Shown piece after piece: positions 42,073 to 52,258 of a stretch of DNA of 64,000 nucleotides (within the stretch, counting starts at the first letter, position 1; each line of letters begins with the position of its first letter). The stretch lies in the NCBI RefSeq assembly GCF_000427445.1, contig NZ_KE386496.1, positions 1,964,506 to 2,028,505 of the forward strand. The letters run 5' to 3'. The notes beneath the pieces were generated by a model that was not told where the DNA came from, made no database searches, and was given only the letters and a program-made list of their open reading frames with translations. This stretch comes from Methylocapsa acidiphila B2 (lineage in GTDB: Bacteria > Pseudomonadota > Alphaproteobacteria > Rhizobiales > Beijerinckiaceae). The position numbers and the translations under genes are program-made.

Positions 42073-44514
42073 ATGAACCTGATGAACTCAAGCTCCCTTG
42101 CATGCCTCGTCGGCCTGCCGATCTGCCTTAGTCTCTCAGCGCCGACAACAGTCTTCGCGCAAGACGCCGCTCCCTCGAGCGTGGAAGGCCACGTCGAGGA
42201 TGTCGTCGTGACCGCGCCCCCGGCGGACACCGTAGAGGCAATCTCCCAAGCTCAGGCGACGAAGTATCAGGAAACGCCGCAAGCCTCTACGGTGATCACC
42301 AAGTCTCAACTCGAGGCGTTGCAAATCACCAACCTCCTGCAAGCGCAAAAGCTCGAGCCCAGTCTGCAGATCAGATATTCCAACGTCCGCAATTTAAGCA
42401 TCAACATTCGCGGCTTCGGCGCGGCGACGTCCAATGCCACGGACGGCATTTTCGGCGGCGTCCCCGTCTACATCGACGGCGTCTACCAACCTCGGCCCGG
42501 ACAAGCCATATTCGACATTCCTGATCTTCAAGGAATCGAAGTGCTGAAAGGACCTCAGGGAACCTCTGGCGGGCAGGACAGCACCGGCGGCGTCGTCAAC
42601 ATCACGACCGCCTTGCCGAGCTTCACGGCCCAGGAAACCGCCGAGGCTTCCTACGGCAATTACAATTACGTCCAGATCAAAGGCACGGCGACCGGCGCAA
42701 TTGCGGACACCGACTGGGCCGCCTTCCGACTCTCGGTCTTCGGGACCGATCGAAACGGCTATATCGACAATGTCAACGGCGGACAAAAATATAACGACTG
42801 GCACGACAAGGGGGCACGAGGACAGATCCTTATCCAACCCAATAACGATCTCTCAATCCGGCTGGTCTTCGACTATTCGCATATCAATCAGGCATGCTGC
42901 TTGAATCTCTACAATGGCGCGGTAACGAATTACGCGAACGGAGCCGCCGTCTCGAATAACTTCTTTACCCGCATCGCGCGGCTAAATTACCAACCGCTTT
43001 CCGCCAATGCGCTTGGCAACTATCAAACTGACGTCAACGGATATACGTCAACGGCTCAAGAAACCGAAGGCGCCGCCGCAATCATAAATTATAACATCAA
43101 CGGCTATACGATAAGCAATGTCCTGTCATATCGCGGCTGGGACTTTCACCCAAACAACAGAACCGACGGCACCATCGAACCTCAAATCATCACAAATACC
43201 AACGGCCATGTGACGGAGAGATCGGTCCAGGAAGAGCTCAAAATTTCCACTCCAAAGGGCCAGCCGGTCGAGGCGACCGGCGGTGTCTTCTATCTCTATG
43301 AAGCGCTTTACGATTGGGGCCTGACCACTTATGGCAGCGCGGCCGGCGCCTATTACGCCAGCCCTACCCTATGGGCTACGAACCCCGCCTTAGCCAACGC
43401 GACCTATAACTACTTAGGTCGTCAGTCCTATGATAATCCGAAGACGAATGAAATAGCGCCCTATATTCAGGATGTATGGCACGCGGCGCCCAATTTCGAC
43501 GTCACGACCGGCCTGCGCTATTCCTACTATGACAAAACGATGATCTTCCGTCAGTACCAATTTGCCGCCGAGGATCTCTCATCCTTCACACCGGCTCAGC
43601 AGGCCCAGGCGATCGCCCTACGAAACGCCTTTATTGGCAAGAACGGCCAATATACGGCCGACACGCACCAAGGCATATTCTCCGCCTTGGCCTCCGCGTC
43701 CTACAAGTTCACGCCCGACGCGATGGGCTATGTCACCTGGGCTCGCGGCGGGCGCGGCGGCGGGCCGAACGCTGTGGCGAACCTGCCGACCGGAGCGCCG
43801 ACGACCGTTAAACCGGAAACGGTAAACAGCTACGAGGTCGGCCTCAAGAGCGCGTTCTTCGATCAGCGGCTCTTGGTCAATATGGCCGCCTTCGTGATGT
43901 ATAACCAGAACTACATCACAAACGAAACGAGCAATGTCGGCTCCACGCCGATCACCTACCTCGGCAACGCCAAGGAAGCGGTCTCGCGCGGCGTGGAGCT
44001 CGATATCCGGGGAAGACCCATCGATGATATCACCACCTATGCCTCATTCACATATAACGACACATACTTCAGATCGTTCAAGAATTCTGCTTGTCCATAC
44101 GAGCTAAGCTATATGACCACGCCATGCGATCTAACCGGCAAGCCGCTGTCGAACACGCCGAAATTCGCTATGGCGACAGGCTTTGAATATAGCCACAAGC
44201 TCGACGTTTTAGAATCGATCACGCCAAAGCCTCTGGTAGGCTATTTCGGCGCCGACTTCACCTACCAGACCGGAACCTATTCAAACTCCGACGATTCGAT
44301 CTACAGCTATATTCCCGCATACGGCCTGCTCAATTTGCATGCGGGCGTCCGATTCGAGGACGCGAGTTGGGATCTCTCCGCCTGGGCTCATAATGCCTTA
44401 AATAACCACTACTTCATCAACCTGTCCGCAGCCACAAGCATTGGCGCCGGCGTGATCGGCGGCAATGTCAGCGACCCGCTCATGGTCGGCGTCACTCTTA
44501 AAGCGAAGCTCTGA
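42073..44514 (+). CDS. TonB-dependent outer-membrane receptor
   Basis: The 813-residue receptor (821 from ATG 42049) has a signal peptide ending at about VFAQDAAP, a TonB-box-like EDVVVTAPP and a plug with QASTVITKSQLEAL and GIEVLKGPQGTSGGQDSTGG. A long beta-barrel follows, with many aromatic and Asn-rich repeats. The C-terminus is GVTLKAKL, ending in Leu instead of the usual aromatic. The ligand (siderophore, haem, metal chelate) is not determinable. The tonB-exbB-exbD operon nearby would energise it. Confidence 0.93.
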   Translation: MNLMNSSSLACLVGLPICLSLSAPTTVFAQDAAPSSVEGHVEDVVVTAPPADTVEAISQAQATKYQETPQASTVITKSQLEALQITNLLQAQKLEPSLQIRYSNVRNLSINIRGFGAATSNATDGIFGGVPVYIDGVYQPRPGQAIFDIPDLQGIEVLKGPQGTSGGQDSTGGVVNITTALPSFTAQETAEASYGNYNYVQIKGTATGAIADTDWAAFRLSVFGTDRNGYIDNVNGGQKYNDWHDKGARGQILIQPNNDLSIRLVFDYSHINQACCLNLYNGAVTNYANGAAVSNNFFTRIARLNYQPLSANALGNYQTDVNGYTSTAQETEGAAAIINYNINGYTISNVLSYRGWDFHPNNRTDGTIEPQIITNTNGHVTERSVQEELKISTPKGQPVEATGGVFYLYEALYDWGLTTYGSAAGAYYASPTLWATNPALANATYNYLGRQSYDNPKTNEIAPYIQDVWHAAPNFDVTTGLRYSYYDKTMIFRQYQFAAEDLSSFTPAQQAQAIALRNAFIGKNGQYTADTHQGIFSALASASYKFTPDAMGYVTWARGGRGGGPNAVANLPTGAPTTVKPETVNSYEVGLKSAFFDQRLLVNMAAFVMYNQNYITNETSNVGSTPITYLGNAKEAVSRGVELDIRGRPIDDITTYASFTYNDTYFRSFKNSACPYELSYMTTPCDLTGKPLSNTPKFAMATGFEYSHKLDVLESITPKPLVGYFGADFTYQTGTYSNSDDSIYSYIPAYGLLNLHAGVRFEDASWDLSAWAHNALNNHYFINLSAATSIGAGVIGGNVSDPLMVGVTLKAKL

Positions 44515-44549
44515 CCGTCCAACTTGAAAAGCCGCAGGAGAATATCACG

Positions 44550-45290
44550 ATGTTTGCACGAGTGCTCTTAAGCACCACAGCCATTTTGGCTTTGGTCAAC
44601 GCGTCCAATGCCGCCGACCTGCCCGTCGCCGCGCCGCCTCCGGCCGCTCCCGCCTTCACCTGGGCCGGCGTCTATGTCGGCGGCCAGATTGGCTATGCTT
44701 GGGCCCAAGATAACAGCGCCTTCTCAAATTGGTATGCGCAGGGAACCGGATTTGGCCCGACCGCCTTCGGCGACGCAACGACTACGCCGGAAGGCGCTAT
44801 CGGCGGCGCCCATATCGGCAATAACTGGCAAATCAACCAATGGGTTTTAGGCCTTGAAGGAGAAGTCGACGGCACGAATCTCAAAAAGTCGACGCAACCG
44901 GTCTATTTTGTTCAGGCCACCACCTCCGCGCCGATTCAAGGCGCTATCCTCGGCCGCGTCGGCTACGCCATCGATCGCACCTTGATCTATGCAACTGGCG
45001 GCGGCGCCTTTTCCTGGCTCAAAAATAAATACGTCTTATATGGGTCTGAGGGAGACTTCGGCACAACTCTGACGGGGTGGACCGCAGGCGGCGGCATCGA
45101 ATATGCCGTCAATGACAATTGGTCGGTGCGCGCGGAATACCGCTATACAAAGTTCGGCTACCTGTCCGACGGACCGATCGTCTATCCCGGCGCCTATCAA
45201 TCCCACCATTGGACAGAAAACCAGGTCAAGATCGGCTTTAGCTACAAATTCTCGCCAAAGCCTGCGCCTGGGGTCGTCGCGAAATATTGA
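44550..45290 (+). CDS. Omp25/Omp31-type outer-membrane beta-barrel protein
   Basis: The 246-residue protein has a signal peptide (MFARVLLSTTAILALVNASNA) and mature start ADLPVAAPPPAAP. The FTWAGVYVGGQIGYAW motif is diagnostic for Brucella-type Omp25/31, and it ends FSYKFSPKPAPGVVAKY. It forms an 8-strand barrel. A GCAGGAG site precedes ATG 44550. It follows the TonB receptor by 35 bases. Confidence 0.92.
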   Translation: MFARVLLSTTAILALVNASNAADLPVAAPPPAAPAFTWAGVYVGGQIGYAWAQDNSAFSNWYAQGTGFGPTAFGDATTTPEGAIGGAHIGNNWQINQWVLGLEGEVDGTNLKKSTQPVYFVQATTSAPIQGAILGRVGYAIDRTLIYATGGGAFSWLKNKYVLYGSEGDFGTTLTGWTAGGGIEYAVNDNWSVRAEYRYTKFGYLSDGPIVYPGAYQSHHWTENQVKIGFSYKFSPKPAPGVVAKY

Positions 45291-45615
45291 AAGCTGCCGG
45301 CTTCTTGCTCCGCAAGCAGGTTCCCCCCGAGCATATTCCGATCACAGCGAACTAATCTGACGCCTCGGATCATGTTCGAACTTTCTTGAAAACGCCAAAT
45401 TTACTTTGCCGACCGAACGGGGTCCATTCGGTCGGCGAACCGGCCTGATCCCTATCGACCCTACGAGATCATTCGATCGATTGGACTTGGACAATGACTT
45501 AATCGTAAAATGTCTTTGGCTTTTTCGATCATACCGATTCCGGCCCGAAAGCAATTACTCCTAAAGGAACGATCACATCAGGCGGTATAAGCGCGTGCAT
45601 CCTGGCGACATTGCC
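45291..45615. other. Convergent intergenic region between omp and RND genes
   Basis: This 325-base spacer separates the convergent porin and RND genes. It contains a 10-base perfect stem (45408-45436) as the only clear structure. It is AT-richer than the neighbours. No open frame with family features was found. Confidence 0.5.
45408..45436. terminator. Hairpin between convergent porin and RND genes
   Basis: GCCGACCGAA (45408-45417) and TTCGGTCGGC (45427-45436) form a perfect 10-base stem with loop CGGGGTCCA. It lies between the 3' ends of two convergent genes. No T tract; probable terminator or 3' stabiliser. Confidence 0.55.
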
Positions 45616-48600
45616 TTATTCCGCCGCGGTCGTGCTCATCTTCGATGCAGCTACGTCCGCCCGCGTCGGATTTCGCCGACCACGCCGAAGGGCTTCGAAC
45701 GCAAGATAGACCACCGGCGTCGTGAATAAGGTGAGAACTTGGCTGCACAATAGGCCGCCGACCATGGCTATCCCAAGCGGCTGCCGCAATTCGGAGCCTG
45801 CGCCGCTCGCCAACATAAGCGGAACGCCGCCGAGGATCGCCGCAAGCGTCGTCATCATAATTGGACGAAACCGCAGGAGACAGGCCTCTCGAATGGCTCC
45901 GACCGGCGTTAATTTCCGATCGCGCTGGCCGACGATCGCGAAATCCACGATCATGATGCCGTTCTTTTTGACGATGCCTATAAGGAGCAAGATGCCGATG
46001 AGCGCAATAAGCGACATGTCATGATGAAACAACATGAGGAACATAAGCGCGCCGGCGCCAGCTGAAGGGAGAGTCGACAAAATTGTCAGCGGATGAATGA
46101 AGCTCTCATAGAGCACACCGAGGATAATATAGGCCGCGACGAGCGCCGCAAGAATTAGATAGGGTTGCGATGCAAGCGCTTTCTGAAAGGCCTGCGCCGA
46201 GCCTTGAAATCCGCGAATGAGCGCGGGAGGCGCGTCCATATCCGCTTCGGCGGCGCGTATCGCCTCAACTGCGTCTCCCAACGCCACGCCCGGAGCCAAA
46301 TTGAAGGAAATCGTCACGGCCGGAAATTGGCTTTGATGATTGATCGACAGAAGCGCGGTTTTGTCCGACCTATATTTAAGGAAAGCGCCGAGCGGCACCT
46401 GCTGTCCAGTCGCAGGCGATCTAACATAGATTTTGTCGAGCGTGTCTAGCCGTCCTTGGAGCTCCGGAAGCACCTCGAGAACGACATGGTAACTATTGAG
46501 TTGAGTAAAATATTGCGTCACCTGCCTTTGGCCGAATGCGTCATACAGCGTATCGTCTATCAACCGAGGCGTGATGCCGAATCGAGAAGCCTGATCTCGA
46601 TCGATGACAATATTTACCGCCGCGCCGCGTGACTGCAGATCGCTCGCCACGTCGCGCAATTCCGGCAGGTCTTTGAGTCTCGCCAGAATCCGCGGCGCCC
46701 ATTGGTTTAGCTCATCAATATTTCCGTCCTGCAACGTATATTGATACTGCGTGCGGCTCGGCCGCCCTCCGATATTGAGTTCCTGGGGCGATTGCATGAA
46801 GAAAGCGACGTCCTGTAACCCCGCAGCCTTCTTCTGCAACCGCGCCATAATTTCGCTTGCCGAGACGCTACGCTCGCCATGCGGTTTTAAACCGATTCGA
46901 ATGAACCCGTTGCTTGTCACGCTCGAGCCGAGGCTGCCGATTGACGACGTCCAACCAGAAATGTCAGGATCACCGACAAACGTGTCGGTAACCGCCAATT
47001 GACGCGCCTTCATCTCACTGAATGAAATATCTTCCGCGGACTCCGTCGTTCCATAGATCACGCCAGTGTCCTGCTGTGGAAAAAAGCCCTTTGGTATGAT
47101 GATATAGAGCCATCCGGCCGCAACGACCGTCGCAAGAAAAACGACCATTGTCGCGGGCTGGTTGCGCAAAACGACGTCGAGCGCTCGCGCATATGCGGCG
47201 AGCATCGACGCGAGAACCGATTCGAACACGCGCGCGACGCGGCTTTGCTGCGCGGAGCGGTCATTGCTAAGGATGTGAGCGCACATCATTGGCGTCAATG
47301 TTAGCGAGATGATCATCGACACGAATATCATCAAAGAGACCGTGATCGCGAACTCTCGCAGCAGTCGGCCGACGAGCCCCGACATAAAGAGTATCGGAAT
47401 GAAGATCGCGATCAACGAAAGGCTGATGGAAATAATCGTGAAAGAGATTTCACGCGCCCCCTTCAGCGCGGCGGCCACAGGGCTTAGGCCATTTTCGACG
47501 TGACGATAAATATTTTCAAACATGACAATCGCGTCATCGACCACAAACCCGACAGAAATGGTGAGCGCCATCAAAGACAGGTTGTTTAGGCTGAAGCCCA
47601 GCACATACATAAGAGCGCAGGCGCCGAGAAGCGACAAGGGGACCGCCACGCTCGGTATAAATGTCGCCTGAAAATTTCCAAGAAACAAAAAAATGACGGC
47701 GACCACGAGGACAGCGGTGATCAGCAATGTCCAGCCCAGATCAGCGACTGCGGCGTGAATTGTGACTGTTCGGTCAACATCAATCGCAAGTTTCATCGCA
47801 GGGGGCAGGGACGCCTGTAAGCGTGGAAGCGCCGCCTTGATTTTTGCGACAGTGTCGATGACATTTGCGCCCGGCAGCTTGAAAATCGGAAGCACAATCG
47901 CCGAACGGCCGCTGGCCCAGGCCATGCTCCGGACATTTTCGACGCTCTCAACGGCGACGCCGATGTCGCGGATTCGCACCGGCGCGCCGTTGCGATAGGC
48001 GATGATTACATCATTCCAGGGTTCAGCCACGGTCAGCTGATCGTTGCCGTAAATCGTAAAGCTGCGTAGAGGCGTTTCAATCGTTCCTTTCGGCGCGTCG
48101 ACCGTCCCATTCGCGATTGTGGCGCGCACGTCCTCAAGGCTCAAGCCCATTGCCGCGAGTTTAGACGGATCCGCTTGCACGCGAACGGCCGGCTTTCGCT
48201 CCCCTTGGATTTCGACCTGCCCCACGCCCTGAATCCGGCTCAGTTGCTGCGCTACGATGTTGTCGGCGTAATCATCCACTTCCTGGAGCGGTATCGTTTC
48301 CGAATATACGCTCAGGACCAGAATTGGAAAATCGGCTGGATTCGTCTTACGGTATGTTGGCGGAGTCGGCAGGTCTTTGGGCAAATGGCCGAGCGCCGCA
48401 TTGATCGCGGCCTGTACGTCTTGGGCCGCGCTGTCGAAACTGCGATCGAGATCGAACTGAAGGACAATCGACGAAGATCCGAGCGTGCTCGTCGACGTCA
48501 GTTGATTGAGGCCCGCTATCTGGGAGAATTGCCTCTCCAGCGGGGACGTCACTGACGACGCGATCGTTACCGGATCAGCGCCAGGCAGAGTTGTCGAAAC

Positions 48601-48738
48601 TTGTAGGGTCGGGAAATCGATTTGAGGTAAAGGCGCGATCGGCAACAAGGGAGCGCTTACGAAGCCAAATAGCGCAACCGCCGCAGCCAGCAAGATCGTC
48701 GCAACTGGCCGCTCTATAAAAGGTGCGGAGAAGCTCAT
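45616..48738 (-). CDS. RND efflux pump inner-membrane subunit
   Basis: The 1040-residue protein has twelve membrane segments and the RND motif around GFVVDDAIVMFENIYRHV in helix 4 (the proton-relay Asp pair). N-terminal IERPVATILLAAAVALFG is typical of MdtB/MdtC-like hydrophobe/amphiphile pumps. Its start overlaps the adaptor stop by ATGA. Exports amphiphilic compounds through an outer-membrane channel not present in this window. Confidence 0.93.
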   Translation of the reverse strand: MSFSAPFIERPVATILLAAAVALFGFVSAPLLPIAPLPQIDFPTLQVSTTLPGADPVTIASSVTSPLERQFSQIAGLNQLTSTSTLGSSSIVLQFDLDRSFDSAAQDVQAAINAALGHLPKDLPTPPTYRKTNPADFPILVLSVYSETIPLQEVDDYADNIVAQQLSRIQGVGQVEIQGERKPAVRVQADPSKLAAMGLSLEDVRATIANGTVDAPKGTIETPLRSFTIYGNDQLTVAEPWNDVIIAYRNGAPVRIRDIGVAVESVENVRSMAWASGRSAIVLPIFKLPGANVIDTVAKIKAALPRLQASLPPAMKLAIDVDRTVTIHAAVADLGWTLLITAVLVVAVIFLFLGNFQATFIPSVAVPLSLLGACALMYVLGFSLNNLSLMALTISVGFVVDDAIVMFENIYRHVENGLSPVAAALKGAREISFTIISISLSLIAIFIPILFMSGLVGRLLREFAITVSLMIFVSMIISLTLTPMMCAHILSNDRSAQQSRVARVFESVLASMLAAYARALDVVLRNQPATMVVFLATVVAAGWLYIIIPKGFFPQQDTGVIYGTTESAEDISFSEMKARQLAVTDTFVGDPDISGWTSSIGSLGSSVTSNGFIRIGLKPHGERSVSASEIMARLQKKAAGLQDVAFFMQSPQELNIGGRPSRTQYQYTLQDGNIDELNQWAPRILARLKDLPELRDVASDLQSRGAAVNIVIDRDQASRFGITPRLIDDTLYDAFGQRQVTQYFTQLNSYHVVLEVLPELQGRLDTLDKIYVRSPATGQQVPLGAFLKYRSDKTALLSINHQSQFPAVTISFNLAPGVALGDAVEAIRAAEADMDAPPALIRGFQGSAQAFQKALASQPYLILAALVAAYIILGVLYESFIHPLTILSTLPSAGAGALMFLMLFHHDMSLIALIGILLLIGIVKKNGIMIVDFAIVGQRDRKLTPVGAIREACLLRFRPIMMTTLAAILGGVPLMLASGAGSELRQPLGIAMVGGLLCSQVLTLFTTPVVYLAFEALRRGRRNPTRADVAASKMSTTAAE

Positions 48739-49880
48739 TCGTTGTCGTCGCGCCTGACGGCCACGGCCCCTGCGCGCGCGACCGTCACCTTCGATCCCTG
48801 ACTCAATCTGTATTGCCCCTTCGTCACCACAAGCTCGCCCTCTTTAAGGCCTCGTTCAACCACGGCCGTCTCGGCGTCTATGGGACCAAGCTCTAATCGG
48901 CGCGCCTCAACCGCGCCGTCCGTCTTGATCACAAATACGAATCGTCCCTCCGGGCCATTTTGGAGCGCAGAAGCGGGAACGGACAGAACATTCGGAAGTG
49001 TCGACAAATGGAGTCGCGCGGTCACGAATTGCCCTGGCCAAAGCAAGCCGGATTGGTTCGGGACCGTCGCCTTTAGCCGAATCGTTCCTGTCGACCGGTC
49101 AACCTCATTGTCGATCAATGTGAGTTCGCCGACGTCAAATTGCATCTGGCCATCACGGCTCAACGCCGCAACCGTCAAAGGCCCGGCGGCCATCGCCTTC
49201 ACGATTCCTTGCAAATTGTCTTCTGGCAGCGTGAACAGGATGCTGATCGGGCGGGTTTGCGTAATAGTCACGATGCCGGCGGAATCATTCGCATGGACGA
49301 CATTTCCCTTGTCGATCCGCCGAATTCCTGCGCGGCCGTCAATAGGCGATCTGACGGTCGCATATCCGAGGTTCACGGCGGCAAATTCGATCGCAGCGTC
49401 GTCCCCTTTCACCGCCGCCTCGAATTGTGTAACTTGCGCTTGTGTCGTATCGAAGAGTTGCCGCGCGACCAATTCTTTTTCAACAAGTGCGGCGCGCCTG
49501 CGAAGATCCCGCCGAGCATTATCGAGTTGCGCCTCGTCCTGGGCCTTTCGCGCCAGCGCTTGATCGAGATTGGCCTGGTAAGTCCGCGAATCGATCTTGG
49601 CGAGAATGTCCCCCGTCGCGATCTCTTGTCCTTCCTTAAACGCCACCTCAGTGATTTGACCATCGACTTGGGCTCGCACAAGCACGGAATTATACGCCTG
49701 CACATTGCCCAAAGCCGTCAGATATACCGGGACATCCCGCCGCGTGACGGTGCTTGCTTCAACAGGCGCCGGAAGCTCTCGCACAGCTTCAGCGACAGGC
49801 GAACCACGCCCGGTGAACCAAAACCCTGCGCCAGCGCCGAACACCAGAACAGATATTATTGCAAGCTGTGTCTTTCGCAC
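48735..49880 (-). CDS. RND periplasmic adaptor (membrane fusion protein)
   Basis: The 381-residue protein has an N-terminal membrane anchor or signal (MRKTQLAIISVLVFGAG). The lipoyl-like domain contains GNVQAYNSVLVRAQVDGQI and FKEGQEIATGDILAKID, and the coiled-coil hairpin covers about 100-150. It bridges the pump to a TolC-like channel. It overlaps the RND gene by four bases, forming an adaptor-pump operon. Similar to MdtA. Confidence 0.92.
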   Translation of the reverse strand: MRKTQLAIISVLVFGAGAGFWFTGRGSPVAEAVRELPAPVEASTVTRRDVPVYLTALGNVQAYNSVLVRAQVDGQITEVAFKEGQEIATGDILAKIDSRTYQANLDQALARKAQDEAQLDNARRDLRRRAALVEKELVARQLFDTTQAQVTQFEAAVKGDDAAIEFAAVNLGYATVRSPIDGRAGIRRIDKGNVVHANDSAGIVTITQTRPISILFTLPEDNLQGIVKAMAAGPLTVAALSRDGQMQFDVGELTLIDNEVDRSTGTIRLKATVPNQSGLLWPGQFVTARLHLSTLPNVLSVPASALQNGPEGRFVFVIKTDGAVEARRLELGPIDAETAVVERGLKEGELVVTKGQYRLSQGSKVTVARAGAVAVRRDDNE

Positions 49881-50158
49881 ATTACTGATCCGTCAATCTC
49901 AGTCTCGGCTGACCAGCCTTAACACACTGAACCCACAGCCTTCCGCAATTAGATGGCGCCAATTTACACCTCACCGAAACTCAGATTTTTCCTAGCGCCG
50001 CTTGCTACATTTTCGCTTCTGCTGCTGGACAGAGCTCTCGTCGCCAGATCCGTCCGAGCTCCACCCAAGCGACATGACGCGAGCCTAGTGGCAAAAGCAT
50101 ATTATTATCTTGCGTTGGAGGATTATGCGGGCTTCGTGAATGGAATGAAGTTCGGTCA

Positions 50159-50575
50159 TTATTGCTTCTTTAGGGGCTTATAGGTGTCGTGGCATGCACG
50201 GCATGTACGAGCTGCCCCTCGAGCAGCCTCTGCGGCCGCATCGAAATCTGATTCTGACACTGACTTGATCGCTGACGCGACAAATTTCAGGCCATCCTTG
50301 GAGATTTGCACAGCGTCCTCCGCATTATCCTTTTTGGCAAAATAATCGGCGGTATATTTGAATCCATCCTGGAGTATAGCGGCGTCGTCTAACGCGCCTT
50401 GGGCGTTTCGCGCGGTGATGTCCGGCTCAAAATATTTAATCGTCTTATCAAGATCGCGCATTAGGTCGTCGTCATAATCGTGCAAATCGATATCACGACG
50501 CTCGCCAAAGGCTGGCGCAACCGAAACCGAAACCGCTATACTCATCGCTATAAAGACTATCGCTCGTCGAGACAT
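50159..50575 (-). CDS. Small periplasmic cytochrome c
   Basis: The 138-residue protein has a signal peptide (MSRRAIVFIAMSIAVSVSVAPAFG) and one haem c motif CRACH close to the C-terminus, as in cytochrome c' or c556-type bundles. The rest is helical and acidic (HDYDDDLMRDLDKTIKYF). It is downstream, on the same strand, of the DUF1501 and DUF1549/DUF1553 genes, so it may be their electron acceptor. Confidence 0.85.
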   Translation of the reverse strand: MSRRAIVFIAMSIAVSVSVAPAFGERRDIDLHDYDDDLMRDLDKTIKYFEPDITARNAQGALDDAAILQDGFKYTADYFAKKDNAEDAVQISKDGLKFVASAIKSVSESDFDAAAEAARGAARTCRACHDTYKPLKKQ

Positions 50576-50776
50576 GAATGCGTCCGTTCGCGGCGGATAG
50601 GATCGGAATTCGCCCGAGGCCGCCGATTTGAATTTGATTGCAGGTCCCCAAACGCCGGAAACGACGCTGATACCGATTGTCGCCTTCGAACGCCGGCTTA
50701 CCCGTGACCGTTTAGCGCCGGAAAACAGCGTTTTCCGGCGCGCTATGCAAACTCACGGTGTGATTCGCGCTTTCGC

Positions 50777-52225
50777 CTAAGCGAGAAGCTCCTTGACGAC
50801 CTCGCCATAGACGACAGTCGGGCGTTCCGAGCGACCGCTCCTCAAGTAGACGGTCTTCAAATGATCGAGCCCCAACAGTTGAAGCACCGTCGCGTGAAGA
50901 TCGTAAGTATCGACCTTCCGGCCAACCGCCTGCAAGCCGATTTCGTCCGTTTCGCCGAAAGTCGTTCCCGCCTTAACCCCACCACCCGCGAGCCATTGGG
51001 TATAGCCCCAAGGATTATGATCGCGGCCGTTGCCGCTTTGTCCGTACGAGGTCCGACCAAATTCAGAAGTCCACACGACGAGCGTCGTGTCGAGCAAGCC
51101 ACGTTCTTTCAAATCGGTCAGCAAGCCGGCAATGGGCTTATCGACAGCTTTGGCGTGGGCCCCATGATTCTTCTCGAGGTCTTGATGCGCGTCCCAATTC
51201 CTTGCGTCTTCGTTGCCGGCGGCTTCCAGCGGACCCGACACGACTTGAATAAAGCGCACGTTGCGTTCGACCAATCTGCGCGCGCGCAATAGATTCGTAC
51301 CATAATCCTTGCTGGCCGGATCATCCAAGCCGTAAAGCGCTTTGGTCGCCTCCGTCTCCTTGCTCAGATCAACCGCTTCCGGCGCGGTCGCCTCCATTCG
51401 ATAGGCGAGTTCATAGGAACGAAGCCTGGCCTGAAGCTCGGTGTCTTCCGGCCGCTGCGAAACGCCATGCTCGTTGAGGCGACGCAAAAGATCGAGGTTG
51501 TCGCGCTGCTCCGCCAAGGCGACTAGTTCAGGACGGTCGAGGTGCAAGATCGGCGAGCCGCCGGGTCGAAACGCCGTGCCCTGGTAGACTGCTGGAAGAA
51601 AACCGGAGCTCCAATTCACCGAGCCTCCGGTCGGCTCCTTCTTGCCATTATAGAGCACGACATAGGCAGGCAAATCCGGATTTGCCGAACCGAGCGCATA
51701 GGTGATCCACGCGCCGAGCGAGGGACGTCCTGGAGAGGTGTCGCCCGTGTTCAACTTGAGGATTGAAATGTCATGGGTGGCGCCGATCGTCGTGCTGGAT
51801 TTGACGAAGGCGATCTTGTCCGCATGCTGCGCCAAATTCGGCAAAAGATCCGAGAACCACGCGCCGCTTGCGCCGTGCTGCTTCCAAGTTCGATTCGAGA
51901 CGAAAAGCTTGCCGACGCCGCCTTGCGTGCTCGTCTTGATTCCCGTCAAGAAACTCGCTGGCGCTTCCTGACCCGCCAGCTTGATCAATTCTGGCTTGTA
52001 GTCATAGAGATCGAGCGTGCTCGGCGCCCCGTCCATATGTAGCCAGATCACCGATTTCACCTTCGGCGGGAAATGCGGCTGCTTCGGCGCCAGCGGATCG
52101 GACAACCCTTCCGCCAAAGCAGGCGTCGCAAATATCCCTCCTCCGGGCATGTGGGCGGCTAACGTCAAGCCCCCAATCCCATATATTGCATTGAACAAGC
52201 ACTCTCGGCGCGATTGCGTCTTCAT
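50777..52225 (-). CDS. DUF1501 family exported protein
   Basis: The 482-residue protein starts MKTQSRRECLFNAIYGIGGL, a twin-Arg-like signal (RRECLF). The alkaline-phosphatase-like fold is suggested by VIWLHMDGAPSTLDLYDYKP and a later TLVVWTSEFGRTSYGQSGNGRDHNP. DUF1501 proteins are abundant in Planctomycetes and normally sit beside DUF1549/DUF1553 proteins, as here. It is 33 bases downstream of that partner gene. The reaction is unknown; a hydrolase-like role is inferred from the fold. Confidence 0.9.
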   Translation of the reverse strand: MKTQSRRECLFNAIYGIGGLTLAAHMPGGGIFATPALAEGLSDPLAPKQPHFPPKVKSVIWLHMDGAPSTLDLYDYKPELIKLAGQEAPASFLTGIKTSTQGGVGKLFVSNRTWKQHGASGAWFSDLLPNLAQHADKIAFVKSSTTIGATHDISILKLNTGDTSPGRPSLGAWITYALGSANPDLPAYVVLYNGKKEPTGGSVNWSSGFLPAVYQGTAFRPGGSPILHLDRPELVALAEQRDNLDLLRRLNEHGVSQRPEDTELQARLRSYELAYRMEATAPEAVDLSKETEATKALYGLDDPASKDYGTNLLRARRLVERNVRFIQVVSGPLEAAGNEDARNWDAHQDLEKNHGAHAKAVDKPIAGLLTDLKERGLLDTTLVVWTSEFGRTSYGQSGNGRDHNPWGYTQWLAGGGVKAGTTFGETDEIGLQAVGRKVDTYDLHATVLQLLGLDHLKTVYLRSGRSERPTVVYGEVVKELLA

Positions 52226-52258
52226 GAAGGCGTTCCTTTTCGAAATAAGGCGAGGGCC

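Noticed and set aside
49953-50183. 76-codon plus-strand frame with a hydrophobic start
   Set aside because: It lies between two minus-strand genes, runs into the end of the cytochrome gene, and has no convincing ribosome-binding site.
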